This document shows positions 8,191-17,028 of a DNA stretch of 33,129 nucleotides, in pieces. The notes beneath the pieces were generated by a model, which saw only the letters and a program-made list of their open reading frames with translations, did not search any database and was not told the DNA's origin. The stretch's first letter is position 1, and each line of letters opens with the position of its first letter. The stretch lies in contig JAAUOP010000045.1 of the NCBI GenBank assembly GCA_012034805.1, positions 1-33,129 of the forward strand, written 5' to 3'. A program made the position numbers and the translations under genes. This DNA comes from Synechococcales cyanobacterium CRU_2_2. GTDB lineage: Bacteria > Cyanobacteriota > Cyanobacteriia > PCC-9006 > JAAUQQ01.

Positions 8191-9917
8191 ATGCCCCCCT
8201 TCGACACCGCCCCTGCCAGCTTCTCAGCCGTACCGACCCGCAGTCGCATTGTTGGCACGGTTAAGGGGCCGGGTGAAAACGGTAATCAGTATGTATTTAT
8301 TACTGCCGATAGCCGCCAGGTCAAGATTGGCGAATATGTCTACTACGTTCTAGAAGAAAGCTTTGGCCCCGGTCAGCCCGTTGAGCGTCGCAATATCATT
8401 GGCAAAATCTCCGGCCTCAGCTTGATTGATCACCTGCCCGATCGCATCTTTGCCGATACCCAAACCAGCCCCGAACTGATCGCCTCCCTCGTCGGCTTCA
8501 CCCATGAAAACCCCGAAATTTACGAAGTCTGTGTCGATGTAATTGGCTATTTTAATCCAGCCTTGGGGTTTCTCAATCTGCGCAAATCGCCCAGCCTGGG
8601 GCCAAGGTTTTGATTGCCGAAGACGCCCAGCTCCAGCGCATCCTCAACAAAAAGCAACCCGGCGAGCTCGGCTCAGCCCAGGTGGGTTCCTTGCTGCTGC
8701 GGGAGTTGGGAGCGGTGCCCGTGACTCTCGATGTCAAGGAACTCGTGAGCACCCACATGGCGATTTTGGCGGGTACCGGTTCGGGTAAGTCCTACACGGC
8801 AGGCGTGTTGATTGAGGAACTGCTCTCGCCCTATAACCGAGCAGCCGTGCTAATTTTCGATCCCCACGGGGAATATAGCACCCTAGAAGAGTTGCGTGGG
8901 CATCCAGACTTTCGGGGTGAAGATGGCTATGCACCAAAGGTGAAAATTCTCACCCCAGATCAGATTCGCATTCGAATTTCGTCCCTCGATTATTACGACA
9001 TTTTGACCTTGTTGCCCGCCATGAGCGATCGCCAACAGGCTATCCTCAACAAAGCCTTCGCCATCCTCAAAAAGCACAAACGTGGCGGTGACCATCGCTG
9101 GGATGTTCAAGACCTGATCGCGGCGGTGTACGAAGCTGATACCTCCGTGGATGAGGAGGGCAATGAAAAGCGTGGCTCTTCGGCGGAGGCACTGGAGTGG
9201 AAATTGGGACAGATGGAGCGATCGCCCTATTTCCACGCCTACGAGCACCTGACACCGCCCAACCTCCTAGAACCAGGCCAAGTGACTGTCTTGCAAATGA
9301 GCGAAATCAGCCAAGACGAGCAACAGGTCATTTGCGCCGCCGTCCTGCGCCAGACCTACCACGCCCGACTCAATACTCAAAAAGAAAACATCGGCCCCGA
9401 AGACGAGAATTACTTGCCCTACCCGGTTTTCATCATCCTGGAAGAATCCCACCGCTTTGCCCCAGCCCACGAGCCCGCCCGCTGCAAGCAGGTCTTGCGC
9501 ACGATTTTGGGCGAGGGACGCAAGTTTGGTATGGGCATTGGGTTGATTACGCAACGACCAGGGAAGGTCGATTCCGACGTATTGTCCCAATGCATGAGCC
9601 AGTTCTTGATGCGCATTGTCAATCCGGTGGATCAAGAAAGCCTCAAGCATGGCGTCGAAGCCGCAGGCCGCGATCTGTTGCAGGAGCTACCCTCCCTGAC
9701 CAAGGGCCAGGTGATTGTCTCGGGGGCTTGCATCAACACCCCTGTGCTCTGCCAAGTCCGCCAGCGACGAACCCAGCACGGGGGCACGACGCTGAATGCA
9801 CCCGAAATGTGGATGCAACATTTTGAGGCTCACCAGGTGCAAACCCGGCAAGTCAAGGAAGCGCCCTTGGCCGGACGCAAGCCCGCTCGCACCCATCGAG
9901 GGGTGAGTATCGACTAA
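8191..9917 (+). CDS. HerA-type DNA-translocating ATPase, frameshifted
   Basis: Two frames join into one HerA/DUF87-type ATPase of about 575 residues. The first (8191 to about 8590) encodes a HAS-barrel-like N-terminal domain. The second (about 8590-9917) encodes the hexameric ATPase core with Walker A GTGSGKS (near 8775), Walker B VFIILEESHRF (near 9430), and the downstream GEGRKFGMGIGLITQRP and QFLMRIVNPVDQ motifs. One extra C in CCC at 8590-8592 fuses them as KSPQPGAKVLIAEDAQ. HerA proteins pump DNA, in archaea with the nuclease NurA for end resection; no NurA or other nuclease gene is adjacent. No clear ribosome binding site precedes ATG 8191. The C-terminal 45 residues are basic and probably family-variable. 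Confidence 0.85.
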
Positions 9918-10259
9918 GAAACGAGGATTAAATTAGACCTTGATCCCGAGAAAGTACACCCATTGATACAGACAGAGTGCATGGCCCTACGCCATTATGG
10001 TGGGAGCTGATACCATTCCCAATTTGAGCAATGCAGTATTAGCATAGAGAATACGATCGAACCTTACGATCTTAGGCTTCAGACGCAAAGCGCAGACCCA
10101 AGTGCGGACCGTAAAGGCTAGTGGGCGTAAAAGCTAGACGTAAAGCACAGGGAAGACGCAGACGTAGCAACGAACTTTGTCAATGAACTTGGCCAACGAA
10201 CCTTGTCAGGGCACCGTTGCTCAGGCTCAGCTTTCCCAAATTCTTGAGAGGACAATCCG
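9918..10259. other. Intergenic region 3' of the HerA-type gene
   Basis: This 342-base stretch has no convincing gene. It contains scattered near-repeats, for example CAACGAACTTTGTCA (10168-10182) echoed as CAACGAACCTTGTCA about 25 bases later, and several GTAAAGC/GCAGAC words around 10095-10165. A short ATGGT/ACCAT inverted repeat lies near 9997-10016. TTGAGC near 10024 could be a weak -35, without a good -10. Confidence 0.4.
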
Positions 10260-10469
10260 GTGAATGATGGGGATGAACGAAACGCGGAATTGATGGAAAT
10301 GGCCTGCTATTTGATGGATCAAGTCGATGGTCTTTCCGTGGTGACCGGCAGGCACATCGTGGATTCTCGTAATGCAGGTCGGGATCCGACGGCCCTGGGT
10401 GTTGAGCGGCTTTATAAGCGTTACCGCACAATGCTAGAGCGCAATGCCTTGAGCCCTGAGCACGCCTAG
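10260..10469 (+). CDS. Small hypothetical protein
   Basis: This 69-residue, charged, predicted helical, soluble protein begins at a GTG with GAGAGGA (10246-10252) eight bases upstream. Its C-terminal half (LYKRYRTMLERN) is basic and amphipathic. I do not recognise the family. It stands alone, more than 300 bases after the HerA-type gene and convergent with the next minus-strand gene. Confidence 0.5.
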   Translation: MNDGDERNAELMEMACYLMDQVDGLSVVTGRHIVDSRNAGRDPTALGVERLYKRYRTMLERNALSPEHA

Positions 10470-10531
10470 TCTGAGCCGTTCCCGAAGTTGGAGTTTTCGA
10501 GCCTCTGGGATCGTCTATGCCTAACCTAATG

Positions 10532-10582
10532 CTCAGAATCTAAAGACTCAGAATCTAAAGACTCAGAATCTAATGCTCAGAA
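10532..10582. repeat. 15-bp tandem repeat overlapping a stop codon
   Basis: The unit CTCAGAATCTAAAGA occurs at 10532 and 10547. A third copy at 10562 differs at its end and a partial CTCAGAA follows at 10576. The third copy spans the stop codon (10570-10572) of the minus-strand small gene. Confidence 0.8.
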
Positions 10583-10803
10583 CTGGCCCCATCCAAGGCG
10601 GTTGAGTGCAGTTTGAGGTGGGTATCTTCTAGATCTTTCTGGGCGTCGGAGCGGTGTTCTACAAATTTGCCGATGGCAAACAGTAGCTTGGAGATCGCTG
10701 CCTTGGTTTCTGGTGAAATGTGCTGAGGTTCAAGCACGGGGAGAATGTCTGCGATCGCCCCAGAGAGCTGACAGACGAGCTTTTCTGCGAGAGGTGCATT
10801 CAT
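10570..10803 (-). CDS. Small hypothetical protein
   Basis: The 77-residue product is helical and acidic, with no membrane segment. The start at ATG 10803 is well supported by GGAGT at 10811-10815, eight bases upstream, and gives a better N terminus than the TTG further out. It lies downstream of and codirectional with bioB, about 80 bases after its stop, and could be cotranscribed. The C terminus (after about residue 65) is encoded beside a tandem repeat and may vary between strains. I do not recognise a family. Confidence 0.6.
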   Translation of the reverse strand: MNAPLAEKLVCQLSGAIADILPVLEPQHISPETKAAISKLLFAIGKFVEHRSDAQKDLEDTHLKLHSTALDGASSEH

Positions 10804-10885
10804 GATCTTGACTCCATGGTGTGAAGCAACGGGAACTCGAGCGTGCCTGTTCAATCCCGTGACGCTAGCTTAGCGTGTTCTAATT

Positions 10886-11866
10886 CTAGGTGGGAAAGTT
10901 CGCAGTGAACTTCGGCTGTAGCGGTTTGACGCCAATCTCTTTGAGCAGGGCGCGATCGCGATCCCCTGAATTATTGCCAACGGTCAACAGCTTCTCGCCA
11001 TAGAAAATCGAATTCACCCCCGCCATCAAGCACAGCACCTGCGCCTCCTGGCTAAGGCTTTCGCGCCCCGCACTCAGCCTCACCTTTGACCTCGGCATCA
11101 GGATGCGAGCCGTAGCGCACATGCGCACCAACTCCAGAGGGTCTACGGGCGCTTGCTCGTGGAGCGGCGTCCCCTCAATGCCCACCAACACATTAATCGG
11201 CACGCTCTCGGGATGGGGATTCATCGTCGATAAAATCTCGAGCATTCGGGCGCGATCGCGCAAACTCTCCCCTAAACCGATGATGCCACCACAACAAAGC
11301 GTGATCCCTGCCTTACGAACCCGCTCGAGCGTTTGGAGGCGATCGCCATAGCTGCGCGTCGTAATCACCTGGTCATAGTATTCCGGCCCCGTATCCAAAT
11401 TGTGGTTATAGGCCGTTAGCCCCGCCGCTGCCAACCGCTCCGCCTGGGACTCGTTCAGCATGCCCGCCGTCACACAAGCCTCTAGCCCCAAGGCTCGCAC
11501 CCCCCGCACCATCGCCAGCATCTCGTCAAAGGCCTTGCCCTCACGAATCTCTCGCCAAGCCCAACCCATACAAAACCGAGAAGCCCCCGCCGCCTTTGCC
11601 GCCTCAGCCTCGCTCAACACCGTCGCCACGTCCATCAGCGGCTGAGCCTGAACCGGTGTCTCGTGATGGGCGGACTGGGCGCAATAGCCACAGTCTTCCA
11701 CACAGCCCCCGGTTTTAACACTCAAGAGCGTCGCCAATTGCACATCATGGCTTCCGTTGTGTTGACGATGCACCGTCTGCGCTTCGTAGACCAAGTCCAG
11801 GAGAGGCGTTTGCAGCAACTCCAAAATTTCTACCGTGGTCCAGTCGTAGCGTTCGGCCATGATCAT
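10886..11866 (-). CDS. bioB: Biotin synthase
   Basis: The 326-residue radical-SAM enzyme has the CVEDCGYC cluster motif (Cys55, 59, 62) inside [20 protein letters not shown], the [13 protein letters not shown] segment, the YNHNLDT motif and the GGIIGLGES loop. It converts dethiobiotin to biotin by inserting sulfur from its second FeS cluster. Length and motifs are standard and the frame is intact. ATG 11866 or 11860 are equally good starts; no strong ribosome binding site distinguishes them. Other bio genes are absent nearby, as is common where the pathway is dispersed. Confidence 0.97.
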   Translation of the reverse strand: MIMAERYDWTTVEILELLQTPLLDLVYEAQTVHRQHNGSHDVQLATLLSVKTGGCVEDCGYCAQSAHHETPVQAQPLMDVATVLSEAEAAKAAGASRFCMGWAWREIREGKAFDEMLAMVRGVRALGLEACVTAGMLNESQAERLAAAGLTAYNHNLDTGPEYYDQVITTRSYGDRLQTLERVRKAGITLCCGGIIGLGESLRDRARMLEILSTMNPHPESVPINVLVGIEGTPLHEQAPVDPLELVRMCATARILMPRSKVRLSAGRESLSQEAQVLCLMAGVNSIFYGEKLLTVGNNSGDRDRALLKEIGVKPLQPKFTANFPT

Positions 11867-12024
11867 TTCTTTGAAACAACAAAATCGCTAAACCCAGTAA
11901 ATCAGCAAATTAGCCCCTTCCGTCAGTCATTCCAAACCGCTGTGATTCCGAGGGATCAGCGCGGCTCGTGCAGCTGTGGGGATTTCGTCTGACTGCCGGG
12001 TGCGAAATTGAGCACATATACCCG

Positions 12025-12055
12025 TTGATCTTTGCTAGTACTAGGGTACTATAAT
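12025..12055 (+). promoter_or_regulatory. Promoter with perfect TATAAT and palindrome in the spacer
   Basis: TATAAT at 12050-12055 is preceded by TTGATC at 12025-12030 (19-base spacer, slightly long). The 10-bp palindrome CTAGTACTAG (12035-12044) lies between the two elements, where a bound regulator would block polymerase. The start near 12062 would give a leader of about 127 bases. Confidence 0.6.
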
Positions 12056-12113
12056 GGACTTATGGGCAGACGAATAGAGCCCACCCAGTGCGGGTGCCGG
12101 AAGCCACGACCTC

Positions 12114-12153
12114 ATTTTGCAATTTTATTTTGCAATTTTTATTTGCAGTTTTT
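12114..12153. repeat. A/T-rich 13-14 bp tandem repeat
   Basis: Three consecutive units (12114, 12127, 12141) of the type ATTTTGCAATTTT lie in the leader of the Ala-Gln-repeat gene, ending about 25 bases before its ribosome binding site. Confidence 0.65.
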
Positions 12154-12188
12154 ATTTTAGATTTCATCGCCAATCATTGAGGAGACCC

Positions 12189-13292
12189 ATGGAACAGCCC
12201 AAGCCCGAGCCCAAACGTCCAATCCCAACCTATCACCCAACCCAGCCACAGCCGACTGCCTCCCCGCTGACGAACCCTGCGGCTCATTATGCTTCCCCGC
12301 CAACTGCGCCCCATCTCTATGAGCCGTCCGCATACGGAGGTTATGGGCTAGCTCCAGAGGAACAGGCCAGTCCATCCGGCACGGAGAATGCCGCCGCCGC
12401 CGCCGGCATGATTCCCCCCAATAGCCGGCCCTATTTAAACCCTCACGTTTTCAATCCTCACGTTTTCAATCCTCGCGTTGATCCTCAGCACTATTCTCAC
12501 CAGTCCCGGCGAGATCCCCAACCTACGCCTGGGGAATCTCAGACCTATCCAGGCGAGCCCCATCCAGGTGCTACCCAAGTGAGGGGCGATGCCCAAGCCC
12601 AGGCCTATGCCCAAGCTCAAGCTCAAGCTCAAGCTTATGCCCAGGCCTATGCTCAGGCCCAAGCTCAGGCCCAAGCTCAGGCCCAAGCCCAGGCCCAAGC
12701 TCAGGCCTATGCTCAGACTCAGGCCCAACCCCAAGGACATGCCCAACCCCAAGGACATGCCCAACCCCAAGGACATGCCCACCCTCAAAGACGTCCTCCC
12801 ACCTATCCCCCGACTCACAATGGCAGCCCCTCCCGACACGGACCGCGTCCCGCCCGACGGCCTTATCTGGGAGAGGACGATCAGTTTGTGCCTTCCTTTC
12901 GGGCTCAACCCTATCGACCCCGGCGGGCGGACTATCGCTTTTGGATTCTGGGTGGCGTTTTGTTGGTGGGTCTTGTGGTTTTGATTGAGCCGACCCGTGT
13001 GATCTCCAGCATTGTCAAAACCCAGGATTACGAATGCCAAGAAGTGGTGCAGCCCGAGTCTGTGCTGTCGCGGGCGCAGTTGACACAGCTGTTGACGATT
13101 CCGGAGCGGGCTGCCAGGGAAAAGGTGCGCGAAGTGGTTAAAGAACCCTACTGCCTGATGCCTAGCGTCAAAATTCGGGCGGGGGTATCGGCGGTGCGTG
13201 AAGCCTACCCACTGGAATTTGACCCCGAAACCTGGATTGTGATGCTGTACGAAGGAGATGAATATGCAGGCTATAGCTTCAATGCTCGATAG
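12189..13292 (+). CDS. Single-TM protein with Ala-Gln low-complexity tract
   Basis: The 367-residue product has a Pro-rich N-terminal region (1-130), then an almost pure Ala-Gln tract with occasional Tyr (about 134-180), three exact QPQGHA repeats (about 180-198), and a basic Pro/Arg segment. One membrane helix follows near 251-268 (FWILGGVLLVGLVVLI). A conserved-looking C-terminal domain of about 95 residues lies beyond it, with CQEV, LTQLLTIPE and PYCLMP segments. Topology is probably a long disordered cytosolic N terminus and a periplasmic C-terminal domain. GAGGAGA (12178-12184) fixes the ATG at 12189. The last 29 bases overlap the next gene, so the two are likely coupled. No function is assigned. 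Confidence 0.8.
   Translation: MEQPKPEPKRPIPTYHPTQPQPTASPLTNPAAHYASPPTAPHLYEPSAYGGYGLAPEEQASPSGTENAAAAAGMIPPNSRPYLNPHVFNPHVFNPRVDPQHYSHQSRRDPQPTPGESQTYPGEPHPGATQVRGDAQAQAYAQAQAQAQAYAQAYAQAQAQAQAQAQAQAQAQAYAQTQAQPQGHAQPQGHAQPQGHAHPQRRPPTYPPTHNGSPSRHGPRPARRPYLGEDDQFVPSFRAQPYRPRRADYRFWILGGVLLVGLVVLIEPTRVISSIVKTQDYECQEVVQPESVLSRAQLTQLLTIPERAAREKVREVVKEPYCLMPSVKIRAGVSAVREAYPLEFDPETWIVMLYEGDEYAGYSFNAR
12590..12779 (+). repeat. In-gene repeats encoding (Ala-Gln)n and 3 x QPQGHA
   Basis: From 12590 to about 12725 the sequence is a degenerate GCCCAG/GCTCAG hexamer array encoding Ala-Gln. An exact 18-base unit (CAACCCCAAGGACATGCC) then occurs three times at 12726, 12744 and 12762. Such arrays change copy number easily by slippage, so the protein length probably varies. 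Confidence 0.85.
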
Positions 13293-13817
13293 GGACTGGG
13301 CTCGGCAGGTGCGCCAGTGGACAGTTATGCCGCTACTGGTGCAGGGGGCGCTGGGGCTGGGGGCGATCGCTGCCCTACTCATTGCTCGCAGTTGGTGGAT
13401 TGCTCAAACGATGCCACCACCGCTGCAGGTCAAGATTCAGCAAACCTGGGAGCTTGAGCCCGGTGAGCGAATTGGTGACTATTTGGTGATCGGAGGGCTG
13501 GGGGATATTTCCCTGGCGCTGGGGGCAATGCGGTGCGGGCTCCCTTCGATGGCGAGGTTTACGCCTATCGCGATCCTTCGGAGCTTGGCGGAGCCAATCG
13601 CTGCGTCCTATTCGCCAGCCCCCAGGTTCCGGCCTATTTATTTCGACTGTGCGGCCTGCAAGGCATTCAGTTTGGCCGAGTGCGCCAAGGGGCCAGCATT
13701 GGCCGAGCCCAGTCGCTGCATTTTGCGACCCTGCGCAAACAACCCGATGGGAGTTGGGCCATCGTCGAACCGGCCCGCGATATTTTGCAGCAGGTTTTAG
13801 CGCCTGGCCAGGAGTGA
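13264..13817 (+). CDS. Membrane-anchored protein, possibly M23-like fold, frameshifted
   Basis: The first frame (13264 to about 13525) encodes a membrane helix near residues 23-45 and a short extracytoplasmic stretch (GERIGDYLVIGGLGD). The second (about 13525-13817) continues with RAPFDGEVYAY and LHFATLRKQPDGSWAIVEP. One extra G in the five-G run 13521-13525 joins them as ALGGNAVRAPFDGE, giving about 184 residues. The APFDGEV, GASIG and LHFATLR pattern recalls M23/LytM-like beta-sandwich domains, but the metal-binding HxxxD and HxH residues are not evident, so enzymatic activity is doubtful. AAGGAG (13252-13257) supports ATG 13264. It overlaps the preceding gene by 29 bases; the pair is probably one envelope-associated unit. 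Confidence 0.7.
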
Positions 13818-14129
13818 TGGGGGTCTTTGCAGGTGGTTAACGGGAGCGTTAAGTCTTGGAGAAGTTTGCGGTTTTGTGGGCTCCCTCATGGTGGCGATCG
13901 CTCTGGAAACGTTTATGATGATATCCGTGGTTCAGTCTCGTAGGCGACTTACGGCGTGTAAAGCCTACGGTTGTGCTCAGGGCCAAAGCTAAAAGCCAAG
14001 GCAAAAGGCGAAAGCTGACCGTTAAACCGAGCGACTTCAAACCACACACTCTCGCAAGGAACGCCGAAGCCTCGGTTCATTCCCGTGCAACTCCACTGCA
14101 ACTTAACAATGAACTTCTGAGGAATTTCG
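13818..14129 (+). promoter_or_regulatory. Structured leader region upstream of ahcY
   Basis: This 312-base spacer contains a hairpin CGTAGGC (13939-13945) with GCCTACG (13963-13969). A longer-range stem follows: AACCGAG (14025-14031) plus CTTC (14035-14038) pair with GAAG (14066-14069) and CTCGGTT (14071-14077). The second element ends about 50 bases before the ahcY start. It does not match the S-adenosylhomocysteine riboswitch consensus as I know it. It could be a cis-regulatory RNA or simply leader structure; no T tract follows. Confidence 0.35.
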
Positions 14130-15533
14130 ATGATTGCTAGCGTTGAAAGAACCAAAATTGCGAACGTGGCCGACTACAAAGTTGCCGATATGAGCTTGGC
14201 CGAGTGGGGCCGTAAGGAAATTGCGATCGCCGAAGGCGAAATGCCCGCACTGATGACCATCCGGGCCAAGTACCGTACCAGTAAGCCCCTGGCCAATGCC
14301 AAAATCATTGGCTGTATTCACATGACGATTCAGACCGCCGTTCTGATCGAAACCCTGGTGGAACTGGGTGCGGAAGTGCGTTGGTCTTCCTGCAATATCT
14401 TTTCGACCCAGGACCATGCTGCAGCGGCGATCGCCGCTGCAGGCATTCCGGTCTTTGCCTGGAAGGGCGAGACCGAAGAAGAATACATGTGGTGCATTGA
14501 GCAAACCTGCCACGGCCCCAACGGTGAACTCTGGGACGCCAACATGATTTTGGATGACGGCGGCGACCTGACTGGCCACATCCACCAGAAGTACCCCCAG
14601 ATGCTCCAGCGCATCCACGGCGTCACCGAAGAAACCACCACCGGCGTTCATCGCCTGTTGGAAATGCTGGAAGCAGGCGAACTCAAAATCCCTGCCATTA
14701 ACGTCAACGATGCAGTGACCAAAGCCAAGAACGACAACAAATATGGCTGTCGCCACAGCCTCAACGACGCCATCAAGCGTGGCACCGACCACCTGATGGC
14801 CGGCAAAAAAGCGCTGGTCATTGGCTACGGCGACGTGGGCAAAGGATCTGCTGCTTCCTTGCGCCAGGAAGGCATGATTGTCAAAGTGTCAGAAGTCGAT
14901 CCCATTTGCGCGATGCAGGCTTGCATGGATGGTTACGAGGTCGTTTCTCCCTACAACGGCGGCATCAACGACGGTACCGCCGCCGCCATTAACCTTGCTT
15001 TGCTGCAAAATACCGACCTGCTGGTGACCACCACCGGCAACGTAAATGTCTGCGACAAGTACATGCTGGCGGCGCTGAAGAAGGGTGCTGTGGTTTGCAA
15101 CATCGGCCACTTCGACAACGAAATCGATACTCAGTTCATGCGCGACAATTGGCGCTGGGAAGAGGTGAAGCCCCAGGTTCACCAGGTCTATCGTGGCGAT
15201 GATGCAGATGATTTCTTGTTGCTGCTGTCCGAGGGCCGTTTGGTCAACTTGGGCAACGCCACGGGCCACCCGTCCCGGATTATGGACGGCTCCTTTGCGA
15301 ACCAGGTGCTCGCTCAACTGTTTCTCTATGAGCGCAAGTTTGCGAATTTGCCTGAAGAGCAGAAGCAATCCGCGATTTCGGTTCAGGTGTTGCCGAAGCA
15401 TCTCGATGAGGAAGTTGCAGCTTATATGGTTGCAGGCTTTGGTGGGGTGATTACCCAGTTGACCGAGACACAGGCGAAGTACATCAACGTACCGATGGCT
15501 GGGCCGTTTAAGGCGGATAGCTATAAGTACTAG
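14130..15533 (+). CDS. ahcY: Adenosylhomocysteinase (S-adenosyl-L-homocysteine hydrolase)
   Basis: The 467-residue enzyme shows all hallmarks: [15 protein letters not shown] (substrate His64), [26 protein letters not shown], the NAD-binding GYGDVGKG (232-239), [10 protein letters not shown] and the C-terminal DSYKY. It reversibly splits S-adenosylhomocysteine into adenosine and homocysteine, relieving product inhibition of methyltransferases. It is the long form (about 40 residues more than the roughly 425-residue form of Synechocystis-type cyanobacteria), with [10 protein letters not shown] and GYGDVGKG in place of YGTGQS and GYGWCG. Codon use is C-rich and regular, fitting high expression. 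GAGGA (14118-14122) supports the start. A terminator lies at 15624-15656. Confidence 0.97.
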   Translation: MIASVERTKIANVADYKVADMSLAEWGRKEIAIAEGEMPALMTIRAKYRTSKPLANAKIIGCIHMTIQTAVLIETLVELGAEVRWSSCNIFSTQDHAAAAIAAAGIPVFAWKGETEEEYMWCIEQTCHGPNGELWDANMILDDGGDLTGHIHQKYPQMLQRIHGVTEETTTGVHRLLEMLEAGELKIPAINVNDAVTKAKNDNKYGCRHSLNDAIKRGTDHLMAGKKALVIGYGDVGKGSAASLRQEGMIVKVSEVDPICAMQACMDGYEVVSPYNGGINDGTAAAINLALLQNTDLLVTTTGNVNVCDKYMLAALKKGAVVCNIGHFDNEIDTQFMRDNWRWEEVKPQVHQVYRGDDADDFLLLLSEGRLVNLGNATGHPSRIMDGSFANQVLAQLFLYERKFANLPEEQKQSAISVQVLPKHLDEEVAAYMVAGFGGVITQLTETQAKYINVPMAGPFKADSYKY

Positions 15534-15623
15534 GGTCGAGTGCCGGTCTTCAGTGGTGGGTTAATCCTGCGGAGCTTGGCTTCGTCGAGCGTTCCCTTAC
15601 AATTTAGCCACAAATTCCTCAAG

Positions 15624-15656
15624 TCCTGGGTTTCTTCGTGAAACTCAGGATTTTTT
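15624..15656 (+). terminator. Rho-independent terminator after ahcY
   Basis: TCCTGGGTTTC (15624-15634) pairs with GAAACTCAGGA (15640-15650), with one mismatch, around a TTCGT loop. Six Ts follow (15651-15656). It lies about 90 bases after the ahcY stop. Confidence 0.85.
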
Positions 15657-15799
15657 GAGCTCGGGGCCTCCCCGTCGGTTGACATTGCTCAGGACAAGCG
15701 CTTAACTCAAGGCCTGAAACGCGAAGTTTTGACTAAAAACATTTGCGTCGGATCCATTGCGCCCTAAAATCGCCCTAACCCCGGTGCTGGTAAGTCCCC

Positions 15800-17017
15800 A
15801 TGACCTCATCCGCTGTCATCCGTCTGGCCCAAGAAGGAGATGCCCAGGCCATCACCATGTTGATCAATCAGCAGCTCAATCCCCGAGGAATTACGGCCCA
15901 GAGCACCGTCCAGGGAGATTGTCTGCACATTTTGCTGGAATCCCCAAAAACTCCGCCCCAAGAAATTCTGGTGCAATATTTACGCGAGGCGCTGACGCGG
16001 CTGGCTGCGGAATCGATCCAGTCTGCCCAGATTTATGGACGACCCCAGGGAGAGGAAGCGCCCGTCTGGGTTGAAGGCGTGAGTCTCCATCAGGCTGTCA
16101 GCGTTTTGCCCGATGAGGATGGGGATGCAGACGAGGACGAAGCCCCAAGCCAGCCGGTTCGCCAGCACCGATTGAGCATTTGGGGGCGCTGTTTGCGGCT
16201 GTGGGCTTACTGGCAGTTTGCCAGTCTCGGGGTGAGCTTTGTGTTGATGTTTTTGCTGGCGGTGCAGTCGCTGGTGTTTGCGGCGATCGCCCCCAAAACC
16301 TTCTTTGAAAGTGTCCCCGATCTCTCCTGGAGGGGCGTCGTCCTGGGCGAAAATTTGCCACAGTTTAGCCGCGAATTGGCCGTTGTGTTGCTGATCAGCT
16401 GCTTTTTTCTGGGGCTGATCTTGGGCGATGCCCAAACCGAAGTTTTGCAACAGCGCCTGCGGCGGGTAGGACTGTGGAAATGGGCGACGGCGCTGGGGGT
16501 GCCACTGGGGCTGGTGACGGCGATCGCCATCCGCCTTTATGGCTACACCAGCGTGGTCAAAGTCGTTGGTCTGCTGCCTTTTTCCATTGACGCAAGCATC
16601 TTCTTCGGCGTGATTATGCCCGCCGTAGCGGCAGCTACGGGCTACGCCATCTTGGGTGGGTTGCAATGGTTGTCGCTGGTACGGCGGGTGCCACGCTCCT
16701 ATCGCTGGCCGTTGAGTACCCTGATCAGTGGCGGCTTGTGTGGGATGATCGGTTCGGTGGCGAGCAATGTCTTCACAACCCAATTGCTAAAATCTGCCGC
16801 GCTGCTGGATTTCCCGAATATTCAGGTGGCGGTCTCAACGCTGATGGCGGTCTTCATTGCCTGGGTCAGTTTCCATGCGGTGACCGGGGTGACTTTGGCA
16901 CGGATAATCCACAAAACGCCCAAGGTCAAGATGCGGCTGAAGCAGTCTCAACGCTTGAAAGTTGCGTCTATGCCCGACGACGATGCGGTGGACGACGCGG
17001 TGGTTGACGCGGTCTAG
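15800..17017 (+). CDS. Multi-pass membrane protein of unknown function
   Basis: The 405-residue protein has a soluble N-terminal domain of about 95 residues (IRLAQEGDAQAITMLINQQL through PVWVEGVSLHQAV). An acidic linker follows (DEDGDADEDE, about 108-117), then six or so membrane helices between about 135 and 375 and a basic-then-acidic tail. The N-terminal domain has the look of small cyanobacterial domains beginning with a residue-counting helix and two strands; I cannot name a family. ATG 15800 is the first in frame before the conserved-looking start, with no strong ribosome binding site. It ends 12 bases from the convergent DUF6882-like gene. Confidence 0.7.
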   Translation: MTSSAVIRLAQEGDAQAITMLINQQLNPRGITAQSTVQGDCLHILLESPKTPPQEILVQYLREALTRLAAESIQSAQIYGRPQGEEAPVWVEGVSLHQAVSVLPDEDGDADEDEAPSQPVRQHRLSIWGRCLRLWAYWQFASLGVSFVLMFLLAVQSLVFAAIAPKTFFESVPDLSWRGVVLGENLPQFSRELAVVLLISCFFLGLILGDAQTEVLQQRLRRVGLWKWATALGVPLGLVTAIAIRLYGYTSVVKVVGLLPFSIDASIFFGVIMPAVAAATGYAILGGLQWLSLVRRVPRSYRWPLSTLISGGLCGMIGSVASNVFTTQLLKSAALLDFPNIQVAVSTLMAVFIAWVSFHAVTGVTLARIIHKTPKVKMRLKQSQRLKVASMPDDDAVDDAVVDAV

Positions 17018-17028
17018 GGGAATGAATT

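Larger units (their letters stand above)
11867..12188. other. Divergent intergenic region, bioB / Ala-Gln-repeat gene
   Basis: This 322-base spacer must hold the bioB promoter (minus), which I cannot place, and the plus-strand promoter listed at 12025-12055. The plus leader has two small hairpins (GGGC 12064-12067 with GCCC 12079-12082; CACCC 12082-12086 with GGGTG 12092-12096, which share one base and so compete). An A/T-rich array of three 13-14 base ATTTTGCAATTTT-like units follows (12114-12153). Confidence 0.5.

Noticed and set aside
8191..9917. HerA-NurA or HerA-nuclease defence cassette
   Set aside because: No nuclease gene lies beside the ATPase; the next gene is a 69-residue unknown over 300 bases away. 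Housekeeping DNA translocation is the simpler reading.
10862..10876. Terminator downstream of bioB
   Set aside because: ACGCTA/TAGCGT forms a small hairpin but has no T tract on the minus strand.
12435..13382. A 315-codon open frame on the minus strand (Leu/Gly/Ser-rich)
   Set aside because: It is the reverse-strand reading of the Ala-Gln and QPQGHA repeats; its low-complexity sequence has no independent protein character.
13818..14129. Glutamine (glnA-type) or SAH riboswitch upstream of ahcY
   Set aside because: AAGGAACGC at 14056-14064 recalls part of the glnA motif, but the GGAAGTAGG partner and the 5' CGTTCA strand are missing. The SAH consensus is also not found.
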